Assembly (NCBI GenBank): GCA_038131695.1
Contig: JAYPQA010000031.1
Coordinates: forward strand, 11,434-75,433
DNA length: 64,000 nt
Direction of reading: 5' to 3'
Source: JADHLK01 sp038131695
GTDB lineage: Bacteria > Pseudomonadota > Alphaproteobacteria > Puniceispirillales > Puniceispirillaceae
Both the position numbers and the translations under genes were made by a program. The notes beneath the pieces were generated by a model. The model was given only the letters and a program-made list of their open reading frames with translations, made no database searches and was not told the origin of the DNA. How positions within the stretch are numbered: position 1 is the first letter of the stretch; the number at the start of each line of letters is the position of its first letter. This document shows, in pieces, positions 53,485 through 62,530 of the stretch.

Positions 53485-54591
53485 ATGGCCGCAGCCGCCC
53501 AAAAGAAAGCTGGCTCAAAAAAAGCAGCTGGCAAAAAGCCAGCCGCCAGCCGCAGCAAAAGCAAGGCCGGCCGGCCGCCCGGCAGCAAGACAGCCCGCCT
53601 GGCCCGTAATGACCGGCCTGAAAAGGAGGTCTTGCTTCAGCTCTATCGCGATATGCTCTTGATCCGGCGGTTTGAGGAAAAGGCCGGCCAGCTCTACGGC
53701 ATGGGGCATATTGGCGGCTTCTGTCACCTCTATATCGGCCAGGAGGCGGTTGTTGTGGGGATGCAGTCTGTCTCCAAGGAAGGGGATTCGGTGGTTACCT
53801 CTTACCGGGATCATGGCCATATGCTGGCTTGCGGCATGGATGCGGGCGGCGTGATGGCTGAGCTGACCGGGCGTGAAGGCGGCTATTCGCGGGGCAAGGG
53901 CGGCTCCATGCATATGTTTAGCCGGGAAAAGAATTTCTTTGGCGGGCACGGTATTGTTGCGGCGCAGGTGCCCATCGGGGCCGGGCTGGCCTTTGCCCAT
54001 AAATATCGCGGCGATGGATCGGTTTCGATGGTCTATCTGGGCGATGGGGCGGCCAATCAGGGCCAGGTCTATGAGACTTTCAACATGGCGGCTTTATGGG
54101 AGTTGCCGGTCATCTTTGTCATCGAAAACAATCAATATGCGATGGGAACGGCGGTGCCGCGCTCGACAGCTGGCACACATCTTTTTGAGCGGGGCGCGGC
54201 CTATAATATCCCCGGCCAGCAGGTGGACGGGATGGATGTTCTGGCGGTGCGGGAAGCGGGCGAGACAGCCCTGGCCCACTGCCGCTCTGGCAAGGGGCCC
54301 TATATTCTGGAGATGAAAACCTATCGCTATCGCGGCCATTCCATGTCTGATCCGGCCAAATACCGCACCCGTGATGAGGTGGATGCGATGCGCAAACAGC
54401 ATGACCCGATAGACCAGCTGCAGGAAATCCTGCTGCGCGAGGGAGTCGATGAGGCGGCGCTGAAACAGCTGGATAGCGAGGTGAAAAAAGAGGTGGCAGG
54501 CGCGACGGATTTTGCGCTGGAAAGCCCGCTTCCCGCGGCGGCTGAACTTTATACAGATGTGCTGGTAGAGATACCGGCCAGCACCGCCTGA
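53485..54591 (+). CDS. pdhA: Pyruvate dehydrogenase E1 component, alpha subunit
   Basis: The 368-residue thiamine-diphosphate subunit decarboxylates pyruvate with PdhB. Landmarks are LLIRRFEEKAGQLYGMGHIGGFCHLYIGQEAV, SYRDHGHMLACG, the ThDP motif YLGDGAANQGQVYETFNMAALW and ENNQYAMGTAV, and the phospho-loop region YRYRGHSMSDPAKYR. The first 45 residues are an Ala/Lys/Arg-rich extension (AQKKAGSKKAAGKKPAAS) unlike the folded part. ATG 53485 follows AAAGGGGAAAG; the same frame is open upstream without a ribosome site. Confidence 0.96.
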   Translation: MAAAAQKKAGSKKAAGKKPAASRSKSKAGRPPGSKTARLARNDRPEKEVLLQLYRDMLLIRRFEEKAGQLYGMGHIGGFCHLYIGQEAVVVGMQSVSKEGDSVVTSYRDHGHMLACGMDAGGVMAELTGREGGYSRGKGGSMHMFSREKNFFGGHGIVAAQVPIGAGLAFAHKYRGDGSVSMVYLGDGAANQGQVYETFNMAALWELPVIFVIENNQYAMGTAVPRSTAGTHLFERGAAYNIPGQQVDGMDVLAVREAGETALAHCRSGKGPYILEMKTYRYRGHSMSDPAKYRTRDEVDAMRKQHDPIDQLQEILLREGVDEAALKQLDSEVKKEVAGATDFALESPLPAAAELYTDVLVEIPASTA

Positions 54592-54612
54592 TCGGCTTTA
54601 AGGGAGACTGAA

Positions 54613-55996
54613 ATGGCTATTGAAATCAAAATGCCGGCCCTGTCGCCGACGATGACGGAAGGGGCGCTGGCCCGCTGGCTGGTTAAGCCGGGGGATATGG
54701 TGCGATCCGGTGATGTGATTGCCGAGATTGAGACCGACAAGGCCACAATGGAAGTCGAGGCGGTCGAGGAAGGGGTGGTTGAAGACATCCTGATCGCTGA
54801 GGGAACAGACAAGGTTGCCGTCGGAACGGTGATAGCCCGCCTGGAAGGAGGGGAGAAAGCCCGGCTGAAACCCCAGCTGAAACCCGGCTCCGGTTGAAGC
54901 TGCGGCTGCGTCGGCCTCTGCGGCAGAACAGGAAATGGCCAGCCAGCCTGCCATGCCGCAAAAACCGGCCTCTGCCGCGCCTTTGGCTGAGCCGGACTGG
55001 ACTGGCCCGGTGCGCGAAATGACGGTTCGGGAAGCCTTGCGCGATGCGATGGCTGAAGAAATGCGGCGCGATGAGCGGGTCTTTGTGATGGGCGAGGAAG
55101 TCGCCGAATATCAAGGCGCCTACAAGGTAACACAGGGGTTGCTGGAAGAATTTTCCGACCGCCGCGTCATTGATACGCCGATTACCGAGCATGGCTTTGC
55201 CGGGCTGGGGGTTGGGGCCGCCTTTGGCGATTTGCGCCCGATTGTGGAATTCATGACCTTTAATTTTTCCATGCAGGCGATTGACCAGATTATCAATTCG
55301 GCTGCCAAGACGCTCTATATGTCAGGCGGGCAGATGGGCTGTCCGATTGTTTTCCGCGGGCCAAATGGCGCGGCCAGCCGGGTGGCGGCCCAGCATTCAC
55401 AATGCTTTGCCAGCTGGTATGCCCATTGCCCGGGCCTGAAGGTGGTGGCGCCCTGGTCTGCGGCAGATGCCAAGGGCCTGCTGAAATCAGCTATCCGGGA
55501 TCCGAACCCGGTTATCTTTCTGGAAAATGAGGTCATGTATGGCCAAAGCTTTGAAGTGCCCGAGGATGAGGATTGGCTGGTGCCCATCGGCAAGGCCAAA
55601 ATCGTCCGGCCCGGCACGGATGTGACCATCGCCGCCTTTTCCATCATGGTTGGCCGCGCCCTGGAAGCAGCAGAAATTCTGGCCGGGCAGGGCATAGAGG
55701 CGGAAGTCATTGATCTGCGCTCGCTGCGCCCGCTGGACATAGAGACGCTGGCAGAATCGGTGCGCAAGACCAGCCGCTTTGTGTCCTGTGAGGAAGGCTT
55801 CCCCTTTGCCGGTATCGGGGCTGAACTGGCCGCGCAAGTGATGGAACAGGCCTTTGACTGGTTGGATGCCCCGATTGAGCGTGTAACTGGCGAGGATGTG
55901 CCAATGCCCTATGCGGCCAATCTGGAAAAGCTGGCCTTGCCGCAATCTGAAAAAATCGTTGAAGCAGCCAAACGCGCCTGCTTCCGTGCTGCTTAA
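54613..55996 (+). CDS. pdhB: Pyruvate dehydrogenase E1 beta subunit with N-terminal lipoyl domain (one indel)
   Basis: About 460 residues. Residues 1-80 are a lipoyl domain (MPALSPTMTEGALARWLVK; IETDKATMEVEAVEEG with the lipoylated Lys), as in many alphaproteobacteria. An Ala-rich linker leads to the E1 beta core (MTVREALRDAMAEEMRRDERVFVMGEEVAEYQGAYKVT, DTPITEHGFAGLGVGAA, VEFMTFNFSMQAIDQI, GPNGAASRVAAQHSQ). The frame breaks in the linker at about 54885 (an extra C in AAACCCGG); correcting it gives PAPVEAAAASASAAEQ. It is 21 bp after pdhA. Confidence 0.95.
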
Positions 55997-56020
55997 GCAT
56001 TGTTTTAAGGAGAAGCTGTC

Positions 56021-57281
56021 ATGGCAAGTGAAATCCTGATGCCGGCCTTGTCGCCGACCATGACCGAGGGCACGCTGGCCCGCTGGCTGGTTGCAGAGGG
56101 GGCGGCTATCCGCGCCGGTGACATTATCGCCGAGATTGAAACCGACAAGGCGACAATGGAAGTTGAGGCGATAGAAGACGGGATCTTGGCAAAAATTCTG
56201 GTCTCAGAGGGCAGTGCCAATGTGCCGATAAACCAGCCTATCGCCCTGTTGGCCGAAGAGGGTGAGGATGTCAGCAGCCTGTCTGTGCCAGCGCCCGCCG
56301 CTGAACCGCCAGCCGAACAAGCGCCAGAAAAACCGGCAGAAAAACCGGCAGCCCCGGCCCAGCCCAGCTCCGGCCCAGCCGAACCAGACTCAGATTCAGA
56401 CTCAGATTCAGACTGGCCCCCGCCTTTTTGCCAGCCCGCTGGCCCGCCGTATCGCCGCGCAGAATGATCTGGATATTGGCCGTCTGACTGGCAGCGGGCC
56501 GCATGGCCGTATCATCCGGGCGGATGTGGAAGATGCGCTGGCCTCAGGCAAGGGGGCTGCTGACAGCCAGACCTCTGCTGGCGCTAGTGGCGCGGCGGGC
56601 GAGCGGTTTGTGCCGCACAGTGCCATGCGCCGGACGATTGCCCAGCGTCTGCAGGAATCCAAGCAGCAGGCCCCGCATTTCTATCTGACGGTGGAATGCT
56701 GTATTGACCAGCTGCTGGCCAGTCGCAAGGCGCTGAATGAAAGCGCGCCGGACGGGATAAAGATTTCTGTCAATGACATGATTATCCGGGCGGCGGGCAT
56801 GGCCCTGAAAGCTGTGCCGGAGGTCAATGGCTGGTTTGAGGAAGAGGGCTGCCGCTATTTTGACCGGGCTGATATTTCGATGGCCGTGGCGATAGAGGGC
56901 GGGCTGGTCACGCCGATCATCCGTGCGGTGGAAAGCCTCGGTCTGGCAGAGCTGTCGCAGATAACAAAATCGCTGGCTGAAAAGGCCAGGGACGGCAAGC
57001 TGGCCCCACAGGACTATACCGGCGGCGGCTTTACCATTTCCAATCTGGGGATGTTTGGGGTGCAGGAATTTGCCGCTGTCATCAACCCGCCGCAAGCCGC
57101 CATTCTCGCGGTCGGGGCAGGCGAGGAAAAGCCGGTCGTGCGCGCTGGCCAGATTGAGATAGCCACCATGATAAAAGTCACCCTGTCTGCAGATCACCGC
57201 ATTGTCGATGGCGCGCTGGGGGCCAGATGGCTGCAATCCTTCAAGGGATTTGTTGAAAATCCCGTCACCATGCTTTTGTAA
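56021..57281 (+). CDS. pdhC: Pyruvate dehydrogenase E2, dihydrolipoamide acetyltransferase (one indel)
   Basis: About 419 residues. It has a lipoyl domain (1-77, lipoyl Lys in IETDKATMEVEAIEDG), then a Pro/Glu/Ala linker ending in an Asp-Ser repeat. A peripheral subunit-binding domain (ASPLARRIAAQNDLDIGRLTGSGPHGRIIRADVEDAL) and the catalytic core (FYLTVECCIDQLLASRK, DISMAVAIEGGLVTPII, LSADHRIVDGALGARWLQ with the active-site His) follow. The frame shifts at the C run near 56418, after the repeat. It passes the acetyl group to CoA. Confidence 0.95.
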
Positions 57282-57298
57282 GCGAAAGGGCCGGCAAG

Positions 57299-58710
57299 AT
57301 GGCTGAGGCAAAAACCTATGATCTGGCGGTAATTGGCGGCGGGCCGGGCGGCTATGTCGCGGCTATCCGGGCGGCCCAGCTGGGCTTGCAAACCGTGCTG
57401 ATCGAAAAAGAGCATTTGGGCGGGATTTGCCTGAATTGGGGCTGTATTCCGACCAAGGCGCTGTTGCGGGCGGCAGAATTGCGGCACAATCTGGCTGAAA
57501 TGGCGGATTTCGGCATTGAGGTATCGGGCGAGGTGTCGGTCAATCTGGACAAGGTGGTGGCCCGGTCGCGCCAGGTCGCAGAGCGGCTGTCCGGCGGGGT
57601 GGCGCATTTGCTGAAAAGAACAAGGTTCAGGTGATTGACGGGACAGCGTGTCTGGCGGGCCGTGACAAGGCGGGCCACAAGATAGAGGTCTCCGGCAAGG
57701 CAAAGCAGCTGATCGGGGCCAAAAATGTGATACTGGCCACCGGGGCGCGAGCGCGCCAGCTGCCCGGGCTGGAAGCGGATGGCCAGCAGGTGCTGACCTA
57801 TAAAGAGGCGATGGTGCCGGATAAAATGCCAAAATCGCTGATTGTGGTAGGGTCCGGGGCGATCGGTATCGAATTTGCCAGCTTTTACGCCGATATGGGC
57901 GTTCAGGTGACCGTGATAGAGGCGCTGGACCGGATTTTGAATGCCGAGGATGCAGAGATTTCTGCCCTGGCCCACAAGGCGTTTGAGGCGCGCGGCATCC
58001 AGATTATGACCTCGGTCAAGCTGACCGGGCTGGAACGGGGCAAATCAGGCGTTACGGCCCAGATTGAAAGAGATGGCAAGCCGCAGCAGCTGACAGCTGA
58101 CAAGGTGATTATGGCTGTTGGCATTTCCGGCAATACGGAAAATCTGGGGCTGGAGAAAACAGCTGTCAAGCTGGATCGCGGCCATATCCAGACAGATGGC
58201 TATTGCGCGACGGCAGAGCCGGGCCTCTATGCAATAGGCGATGTGACCGGCCCGCCCTGGCTGGCGCACAAGGCCAGCCATGAGGGGATCATCTGTGTTG
58301 AGAAGATTGCGGGCGTGAAAGGGGTGCACGCGATTGCCGATCATTCGGTTCCCGGCTGTACCTATTGCCGGCCGCAAATAGCCTCAGTCGGGTTGAGCGA
58401 GGAGGCCGCCAAAAAGGCTGGCTATAAGCTTAAAGTTGGCCGCTTTCCCTTCCTGGGCAATGGCAAGGCGATTGCGATGGGCGAGGATCAGGGGCTGATC
58501 AAGACGGTGTTTGATGCCGATACCGGGGCCCTGCTGGGCGCGCATATGATCGGGCCGGAAGTGACCGAGCTTATTCAAGGCTATGCGATAGCCCGCCAGC
58601 TGGAAACCACGGAAACAGAGTTGATGCAGACAATTTTCCCGCATCCGACGCTGTCAGAGGCGATGCATGAATCTGTGCTTGACGCGTTCGACCGGGCGAT
58701 CCATTTCTAG
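57299..58710 (+). CDS. lpd: Dihydrolipoyl dehydrogenase E3 (one indel)
   Basis: The FAD/NAD enzyme, about 470 residues, reoxidises lipoyl groups of E2. Landmarks are LAVIGGGPGGYVAAIRAAQLGL (FAD), the redox pair GGICLNWGCIPTKALL, the NAD motif IVVGSGAIGIEFASFYADMG, YAIGDVTGPPWLAHKASHEG, and the C-terminal His-Glu in IFPHPTLSEAMHESVLDAF. One A is missing from the run at 57613-57616; adding it gives LLKKNKVQVIDG. It closes the pdhA-B-C-lpd operon. Confidence 0.96.
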
Positions 58711-58742
58711 GGGCAACCGGCACCAATGGTTAAGGACTGACA

Positions 58743-59693
58743 ATGCCGCAACCCAACGCAAAAACCGGGGCGGCCCGGCATCCTGAAAAACGGCGCAATC
58801 CAGACAGGCCGCAACCGGCCCGGCCGGACTGGCTGCGCGTGCGGGCCCCGCAATCAGGCGCTTTTGAGGAAACCCGCCAGCTGATGCGCGACCTTGATCT
58901 GGTTACCGTCTGTGAAGAGGCGGCCTGCCCCAATATCGGGGAATGCTGGGCAAAAAAACACGCAACCATGATGATTTTGGGCTCTGTCTGCACGCGCGCC
59001 TGTGCCTTTTGCAATGTGGCAACCGGGCGGCCTGATCTGCTGGATCCGCATGAGCCGGAAAATGTAGCGGCTGCCGTGGCCCGGCTGGGTCTGGCCCATG
59101 TGGTGATTACCTCGGTTGACCGGGATGATCTGGCCGATGGCGGGGCCGGGCATTTTGCCCGCACCATAGAGGCTGTGCGGGCTGCCTCTCCGGCAACAAC
59201 GATAGAGGTTTTGACCCCGGATTTCCTGAAAAAGCCGGGGGCTCTGGAGCGGGTGGCCGAGGCAAGGCCAGATGTTTTCAACCATAATCTGGAGACAGTG
59301 CCGCGCCTCTATCCGCCGATCCGGCCGGGCGCGCGCTATTTTCACTCCCTGTCGATACTGGCCGAGATCAAAAAGCTGGATGCCTCTATCTTCACCAAAT
59401 CCGGCATTATGGTCGGGCTGGGAGAGCAGGATGAAGAGGTGGTGCAGGTGATGGATGATTTGCGCAGTGCAGATGTGGATTTCATGACGATTGGCCAGTA
59501 TCTGCAGCCAACGCCAAAGCACGCTCCGGTGGACCGGTTTGTAACGCCCGCGCAATTCAGCCAGTATGAGGAGACCGGCCGGGCAAAGGGCTTTTTGATG
59601 ATGGCCTCAACCCCGCTCACCCGGTCCTCCTATCATGCGGACAGTGATTTTGCCGCTCTCAGAAATGCCCGTCAGGCTGCCTTGGCCGGATGA
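58743..59693 (+). CDS. lipA: Lipoyl synthase
   Basis: The 316-residue radical-SAM enzyme inserts two sulfurs into octanoyl groups on E2-type proteins, here serving the lipoyl domains of PdhB and PdhC. It has the auxiliary cluster cysteines (CEEAACPNIGECW) and the radical-SAM CX3CX2C motif (CTRACAFCNVATG). Other landmarks are DRDDLADGGAGHFA, FNHNLETVPRLY and KSGIMVGLGEQDEE. It ends in an ATGA overlap with the next gene. Its position beside lpd fits its role. Confidence 0.97.
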   Translation: MPQPNAKTGAARHPEKRRNPDRPQPARPDWLRVRAPQSGAFEETRQLMRDLDLVTVCEEAACPNIGECWAKKHATMMILGSVCTRACAFCNVATGRPDLLDPHEPENVAAAVARLGLAHVVITSVDRDDLADGGAGHFARTIEAVRAASPATTIEVLTPDFLKKPGALERVAEARPDVFNHNLETVPRLYPPIRPGARYFHSLSILAEIKKLDASIFTKSGIMVGLGEQDEEVVQVMDDLRSADVDFMTIGQYLQPTPKHAPVDRFVTPAQFSQYEETGRAKGFLMMASTPLTRSSYHADSDFAALRNARQAALAG

Positions 59694-60247
59694 CCATTCA
59701 CGCCGAAAAACGGGTGATACGCCACCAGCCGGAACAGCTGTATGATCTGGTTGCCGCTGTTGAGCTTTATCCGGAATTCCTGCCCTGGTGCCTTGCAGCG
59801 CGTATCCGGCAGCGCGAGGAGGCGCGGCTGGTTGCTGATCTGATCATTGGCTTTCAGGCGTTCAAAGAGCGTTTCACCTCTTTTGTAACACTGGATCGTG
59901 AAGCGCTGGAAATTCATGTAGAATATGCAGAAGGGCCATTCAAATATCTGAAAAACAAGTGGATATTCAAGCCGCATCCGGAAGGGTGTGAGATTGATTT
60001 CTATGTGGATTTTGAATTTCGCTCCCGCTTGCTGCAAACCGTGATGGAGAGCCTGTTTACCGAGGCGGTCAAGCGGATGGTGCGCGCCTTTGAGAGCCGG
60101 GCAGATGATCTCTATGGGCGGCCAGACCGGCTGATTGGGCTGCGTGATCAGCTGGGGCGTGACCGGCTGCCTCTTACGCTCTGGGCCAGCCGCAGCAGGG
60201 CGGTGAGCGCGGCCACAACTGTCTTTTCGCGCACCGCGGCCCGCTGA
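59690..60247 (+). CDS. Coq10/RatA-like START-domain protein
   Basis: The polyketide-cyclase/START-fold protein is homologous to Coq10, which binds ubiquinone and supports respiration, and to RatA. Landmarks are PEQLYDLVAAVELYPEFLPWCLAARI, FKERFTSFVTLD, GPFKYLKNKWIFKP and DFYVDFEFRSRLLQTVMESLF. The family usually ends near LYG (about residue 143), but this frame runs to 185 residues with a basic tail and overlaps the 3' end of pncC by 100 bp. The extension may reflect a missed stop from an indel. ATGA overlap with lipA. Confidence 0.85.
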   Translation: MTIHAEKRVIRHQPEQLYDLVAAVELYPEFLPWCLAARIRQREEARLVADLIIGFQAFKERFTSFVTLDREALEIHVEYAEGPFKYLKNKWIFKPHPEGCEIDFYVDFEFRSRLLQTVMESLFTEAVKRMVRAFESRADDLYGRPDRLIGLRDQLGRDRLPLTLWASRSRAVSAATTVFSRTAAR

Positions 60248-60681
60248 TCTGTCTCCTCGCCTGCCAGGTCAAGCCGGCTGAGCTGCGCGTCCTGCCCGCG
60301 TTTTTGCACAGCCAGCCAAACCAGCCCGACCGGCTTGTCTGCCGTGCCGCCGCCAGGCCCGGCAATGCCGGTTACCGCGACACCATACTCAGCTGCCCGG
60401 CAGGCGGCCAGCGCGCCGGAGACCATCTCGGCCGCGGTTTGGCTGGACACGGCCCCCCATTCGCCCAAAGTCTCAGGGCGCACCCCCAAAAGATCAGTCT
60501 TGGCCTCATTGGAATAGGTGACAAAGCCGCGATCCAGCACGGCTGAAGACCCGGCAATATCGGTTATCGCGGCTGCTATCATCCCGCCTGTGCAGCTCTC
60601 TGCCGTGACCAGCATGGCCCCGCTCTCCTGCAGGCTGGCAATCAGCTGGGCGGCCAGTTCCCTTGCGGCCTTGCTGCTCAT
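60148..60681 (-). CDS. pncC: CinA-family nicotinamide-nucleotide amidase
   Basis: The 177-residue protein equals the CinA C-terminal domain, which deamidates nicotinamide mononucleotide in pyridine-nucleotide salvage. Landmarks are LVTAESCTGGMIAAAITDIAGSS (catalytic Ser), GFVTYSNEAKTDLLGV, GVAVTGIAGPGGGTADKPVGLVWLAV. It starts at ATG 60681 in an ATGA overlap with pgpA. The 3' end overlaps the convergent Coq10 gene. Confidence 0.92.
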   Translation of the reverse strand: MSSKAARELAAQLIASLQESGAMLVTAESCTGGMIAAAITDIAGSSAVLDRGFVTYSNEAKTDLLGVRPETLGEWGAVSSQTAAEMVSGALAACRAAEYGVAVTGIAGPGGGTADKPVGLVWLAVQKRGQDAQLSRLDLAGEETDQRAAVREKTVVAALTALLRLAQSVRGSRSRPS

Positions 60682-61130
60682 GCCAGCCCCGCCTGCAGCC
60701 CCAGCAGGCACAGCCCGGCCAGCCCGGCGGCGACAATATCATCTGCCATGATGCCAAGGCCACCGGGCAGCTTTTCCGCCGCGCTAACCGGCCAGATTTT
60801 GACAATATCAAACAGGCGGAACAGGACAAACCCCGCCAGCAGCCAGAAAAAGGAAAGCTCCGGCAGCACCAGCAGCACGGAAAACTGGCCGGCAACCTCA
60901 TCTATAATGACTTCCGACGGGTCGCTCTTGCCGGTTTTGGCCGCATAGCTTTCTGCCGCCCACCAGCCCAGAAAGGTGGCCAGCACCGCTGCCAGCAGCA
61001 TCCATAGCCAGCCAGCCTGGCTGAGGATTGCCCAGCCTGCCAAGAGGGCCACCAGCGAGCCGGCCGTGCCCGGGGCGGGCAGCGCGCCAACCGGCCCCAA
61101 AGTGGCTATCAGGCTGAGAAACCGTGTCAT
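60678..61130 (-). CDS. pgpA: Phosphatidylglycerophosphatase A
   Basis: The 150-residue membrane enzyme dephosphorylates phosphatidylglycerophosphate to give phosphatidylglycerol. Landmarks are PAPGTAGSLVALLAGWA, the metal-binding DPSEVIIDEVAGQF, and FVLFRLFDIVKIWPVSAAEKLPGGLGIMADDIVAAGLAG. Three to four helices. ATGA overlaps on both sides couple it to ispF and pncC. Confidence 0.95.
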   Translation of the reverse strand: MTRFLSLIATLGPVGALPAPGTAGSLVALLAGWAILSQAGWLWMLLAAVLATFLGWWAAESYAAKTGKSDPSEVIIDEVAGQFSVLLVLPELSFFWLLAGFVLFRLFDIVKIWPVSAAEKLPGGLGIMADDIVAAGLAGLCLLGLQAGLA

Positions 61131-61615
61131 GCTGGCACCTCAATAGCGGCCTGGGCCATCGCTGCGATACCCTCACCACGCCCCAGAAAGCCCAGCTGTT
61201 CGGTGGTGGTGGCCTTGACCGATATGCGGGCCATGGAAATACCCGCCAATTCGGCAATTCTGGCGCGCATCTTCTCGCGCAGCGGGCCAATTTTCGGCTG
61301 CTCACACAGCAGGGTGACATCCAGATTGAGTATCCGCCCGCCCGCGGCCTGCACCCGCTGGGCTGCATAGGTCAGGAACTGGCCTGAATCAGCCTGTTTC
61401 CATTGTGCATCAGAAGGCGGGAAATGGCTGCCAATATCGCCATCGGCCAGACAGCCAAACAGCGCATCACACAAGGCGTGCAGGCCGACATCCCCGTCTG
61501 AATGGGCAATCAGCGGGCGATCATGGCGTGTCTCAATGCCGCAAATCATCAGACAAGCCGGTTTTCCGGTCGGCTCACCAAAGCGATGAACATCAAAGCC
61601 GCTGGCAACACGCAT
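61127..61615 (-). CDS. ispF: 2-C-methyl-D-erythritol 2,4-cyclodiphosphate synthase
   Basis: The 162-residue zinc enzyme forms the cyclodiphosphate in the MEP isoprenoid pathway. Landmarks are ASGFDVHRFGE (metal Asp and His), IAHSDGDVGLHALCDALFGCLADGDIGSHFPPSD and ISVKATTTEQLGFLGRGEGIAA. It overlaps the ispD frame by 67 bp. In many alphaproteobacteria IspD and IspF are one polypeptide, and a single-base change in the A-rich stretch just before its ATG would fuse them here. Confidence 0.95.
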   Translation of the reverse strand: MRVASGFDVHRFGEPTGKPACLMICGIETRHDRPLIAHSDGDVGLHALCDALFGCLADGDIGSHFPPSDAQWKQADSGQFLTYAAQRVQAAGGRILNLDVTLLCEQPKIGPLREKMRARIAELAGISMARISVKATTTEQLGFLGRGEGIAAMAQAAIEVPA

Positions 61616-62316
61616 TTCTTTTTCCTTTCCAACAGCAACTCCAGCACAGTTAAATCTTGCGGGCTGGTCAGCTTCATCAGCTCAGCTGCCCCCTCCACCA
61701 GCTGCACAGCCCGGCCGGCCCGGTCAAACAGCTGGGCATCATCACTGGCAGGCGGCGTATCCGGCTGGCTGGCCGCCTTTTTGTGCAGCTCCGCCAGATG
61801 TGCCCGCACAAAGCCCTGCGGTGTCTGCACCGCCCGCAGCCTGTCCCGGTCCAGCGTGCTGTCCTGCGGGGCGGCGGCCAGCTGGCGTATCGTATCTGTC
61901 ACTGGCAGGCAAGGCACCACCGCTTCGGCCCCGCCAGCCAAAGCCGCCAGCACCGCGCCGGTCACCCGGCCCGGCAAGAGCGGGCGCGCCGCATCATGCA
62001 CCAGCACAAACTCGCCAGCTTGCGGGTCTGCTGCCAGATAATCAAGCCCCGCCTGCACCGAATCCGGCCGCTCCGCCCCGCCTGTGATACAGATGAGGCG
62101 CGGATCCTCTGCCAAGTCCGCGGCCATCTGCTTTGCCAGCTCCGGCTGGCTGTCTTGCGGCAAGATTAGGACAAGGCGGCGCAGCTGGGCAAAATCCAGC
62201 AGGCTGCGCGCTGGCCAGACCCAGACAGGCTGGCCCGCCAGCACAAATTGCTTGGCTGTGCCCAGATGCAGGCCAAAACGCTGGCCGCTGCCAGCCGCCA
62301 GCAAAAAGCGCGTCAA
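61549..62316 (-). CDS. ispD: 2-C-methyl-D-erythritol 4-phosphate cytidylyltransferase (probably part of IspDF)
   Basis: The 255-codon frame encodes the CTP-dependent MEP pathway enzyme. Landmarks are FLLAAGSGQRFG and TAKQFVLAGQPV (nucleotide loop), GGAERPDSVQAGLDYL, VLVHDAARPLL, and VQTPQGFVRAHL. The first codon read here is TTG 62316, so the start is uncertain; an indel near 62316 from ATG 62342 is possible. The last 22 codons overlap ispF. The normal IspD end is near LTVLELLLERKK, so the extension is probably a frame error and the true product a bifunctional IspDF. Confidence 0.88.
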   Translation of the reverse strand: MTRFLLAAGSGQRFGLHLGTAKQFVLAGQPVWVWPARSLLDFAQLRRLVLILPQDSQPELAKQMAADLAEDPRLICITGGAERPDSVQAGLDYLAADPQAGEFVLVHDAARPLLPGRVTGAVLAALAGGAEAVVPCLPVTDTIRQLAAAPQDSTLDRDRLRAVQTPQGFVRAHLAELHKKAASQPDTPPASDDAQLFDRAGRAVQLVEGAAELMKLTSPQDLTVLELLLERKKKCVLPAALMFIALVSRPENRLV

Positions 62317-62530
62317 ATTGGGGTAAATCTTGCGTCTCCATCACTTTCAAAGATGTAAAGGCAGCGCCGTAAAAGTCCATGACCGAGTGTGTCGGCCGGG
62401 CTTTTCCCCGCTGGTCATGGGCGGGCAGGATTTATCTTTTCTCCCGAAAGCGGACAAGGATGGATTTTTCCGTTCGCATTGCCTATTATTTAGGCGAATT
62501 ATCGGTTTCTGCCATAAGGCTGCCCAATAA

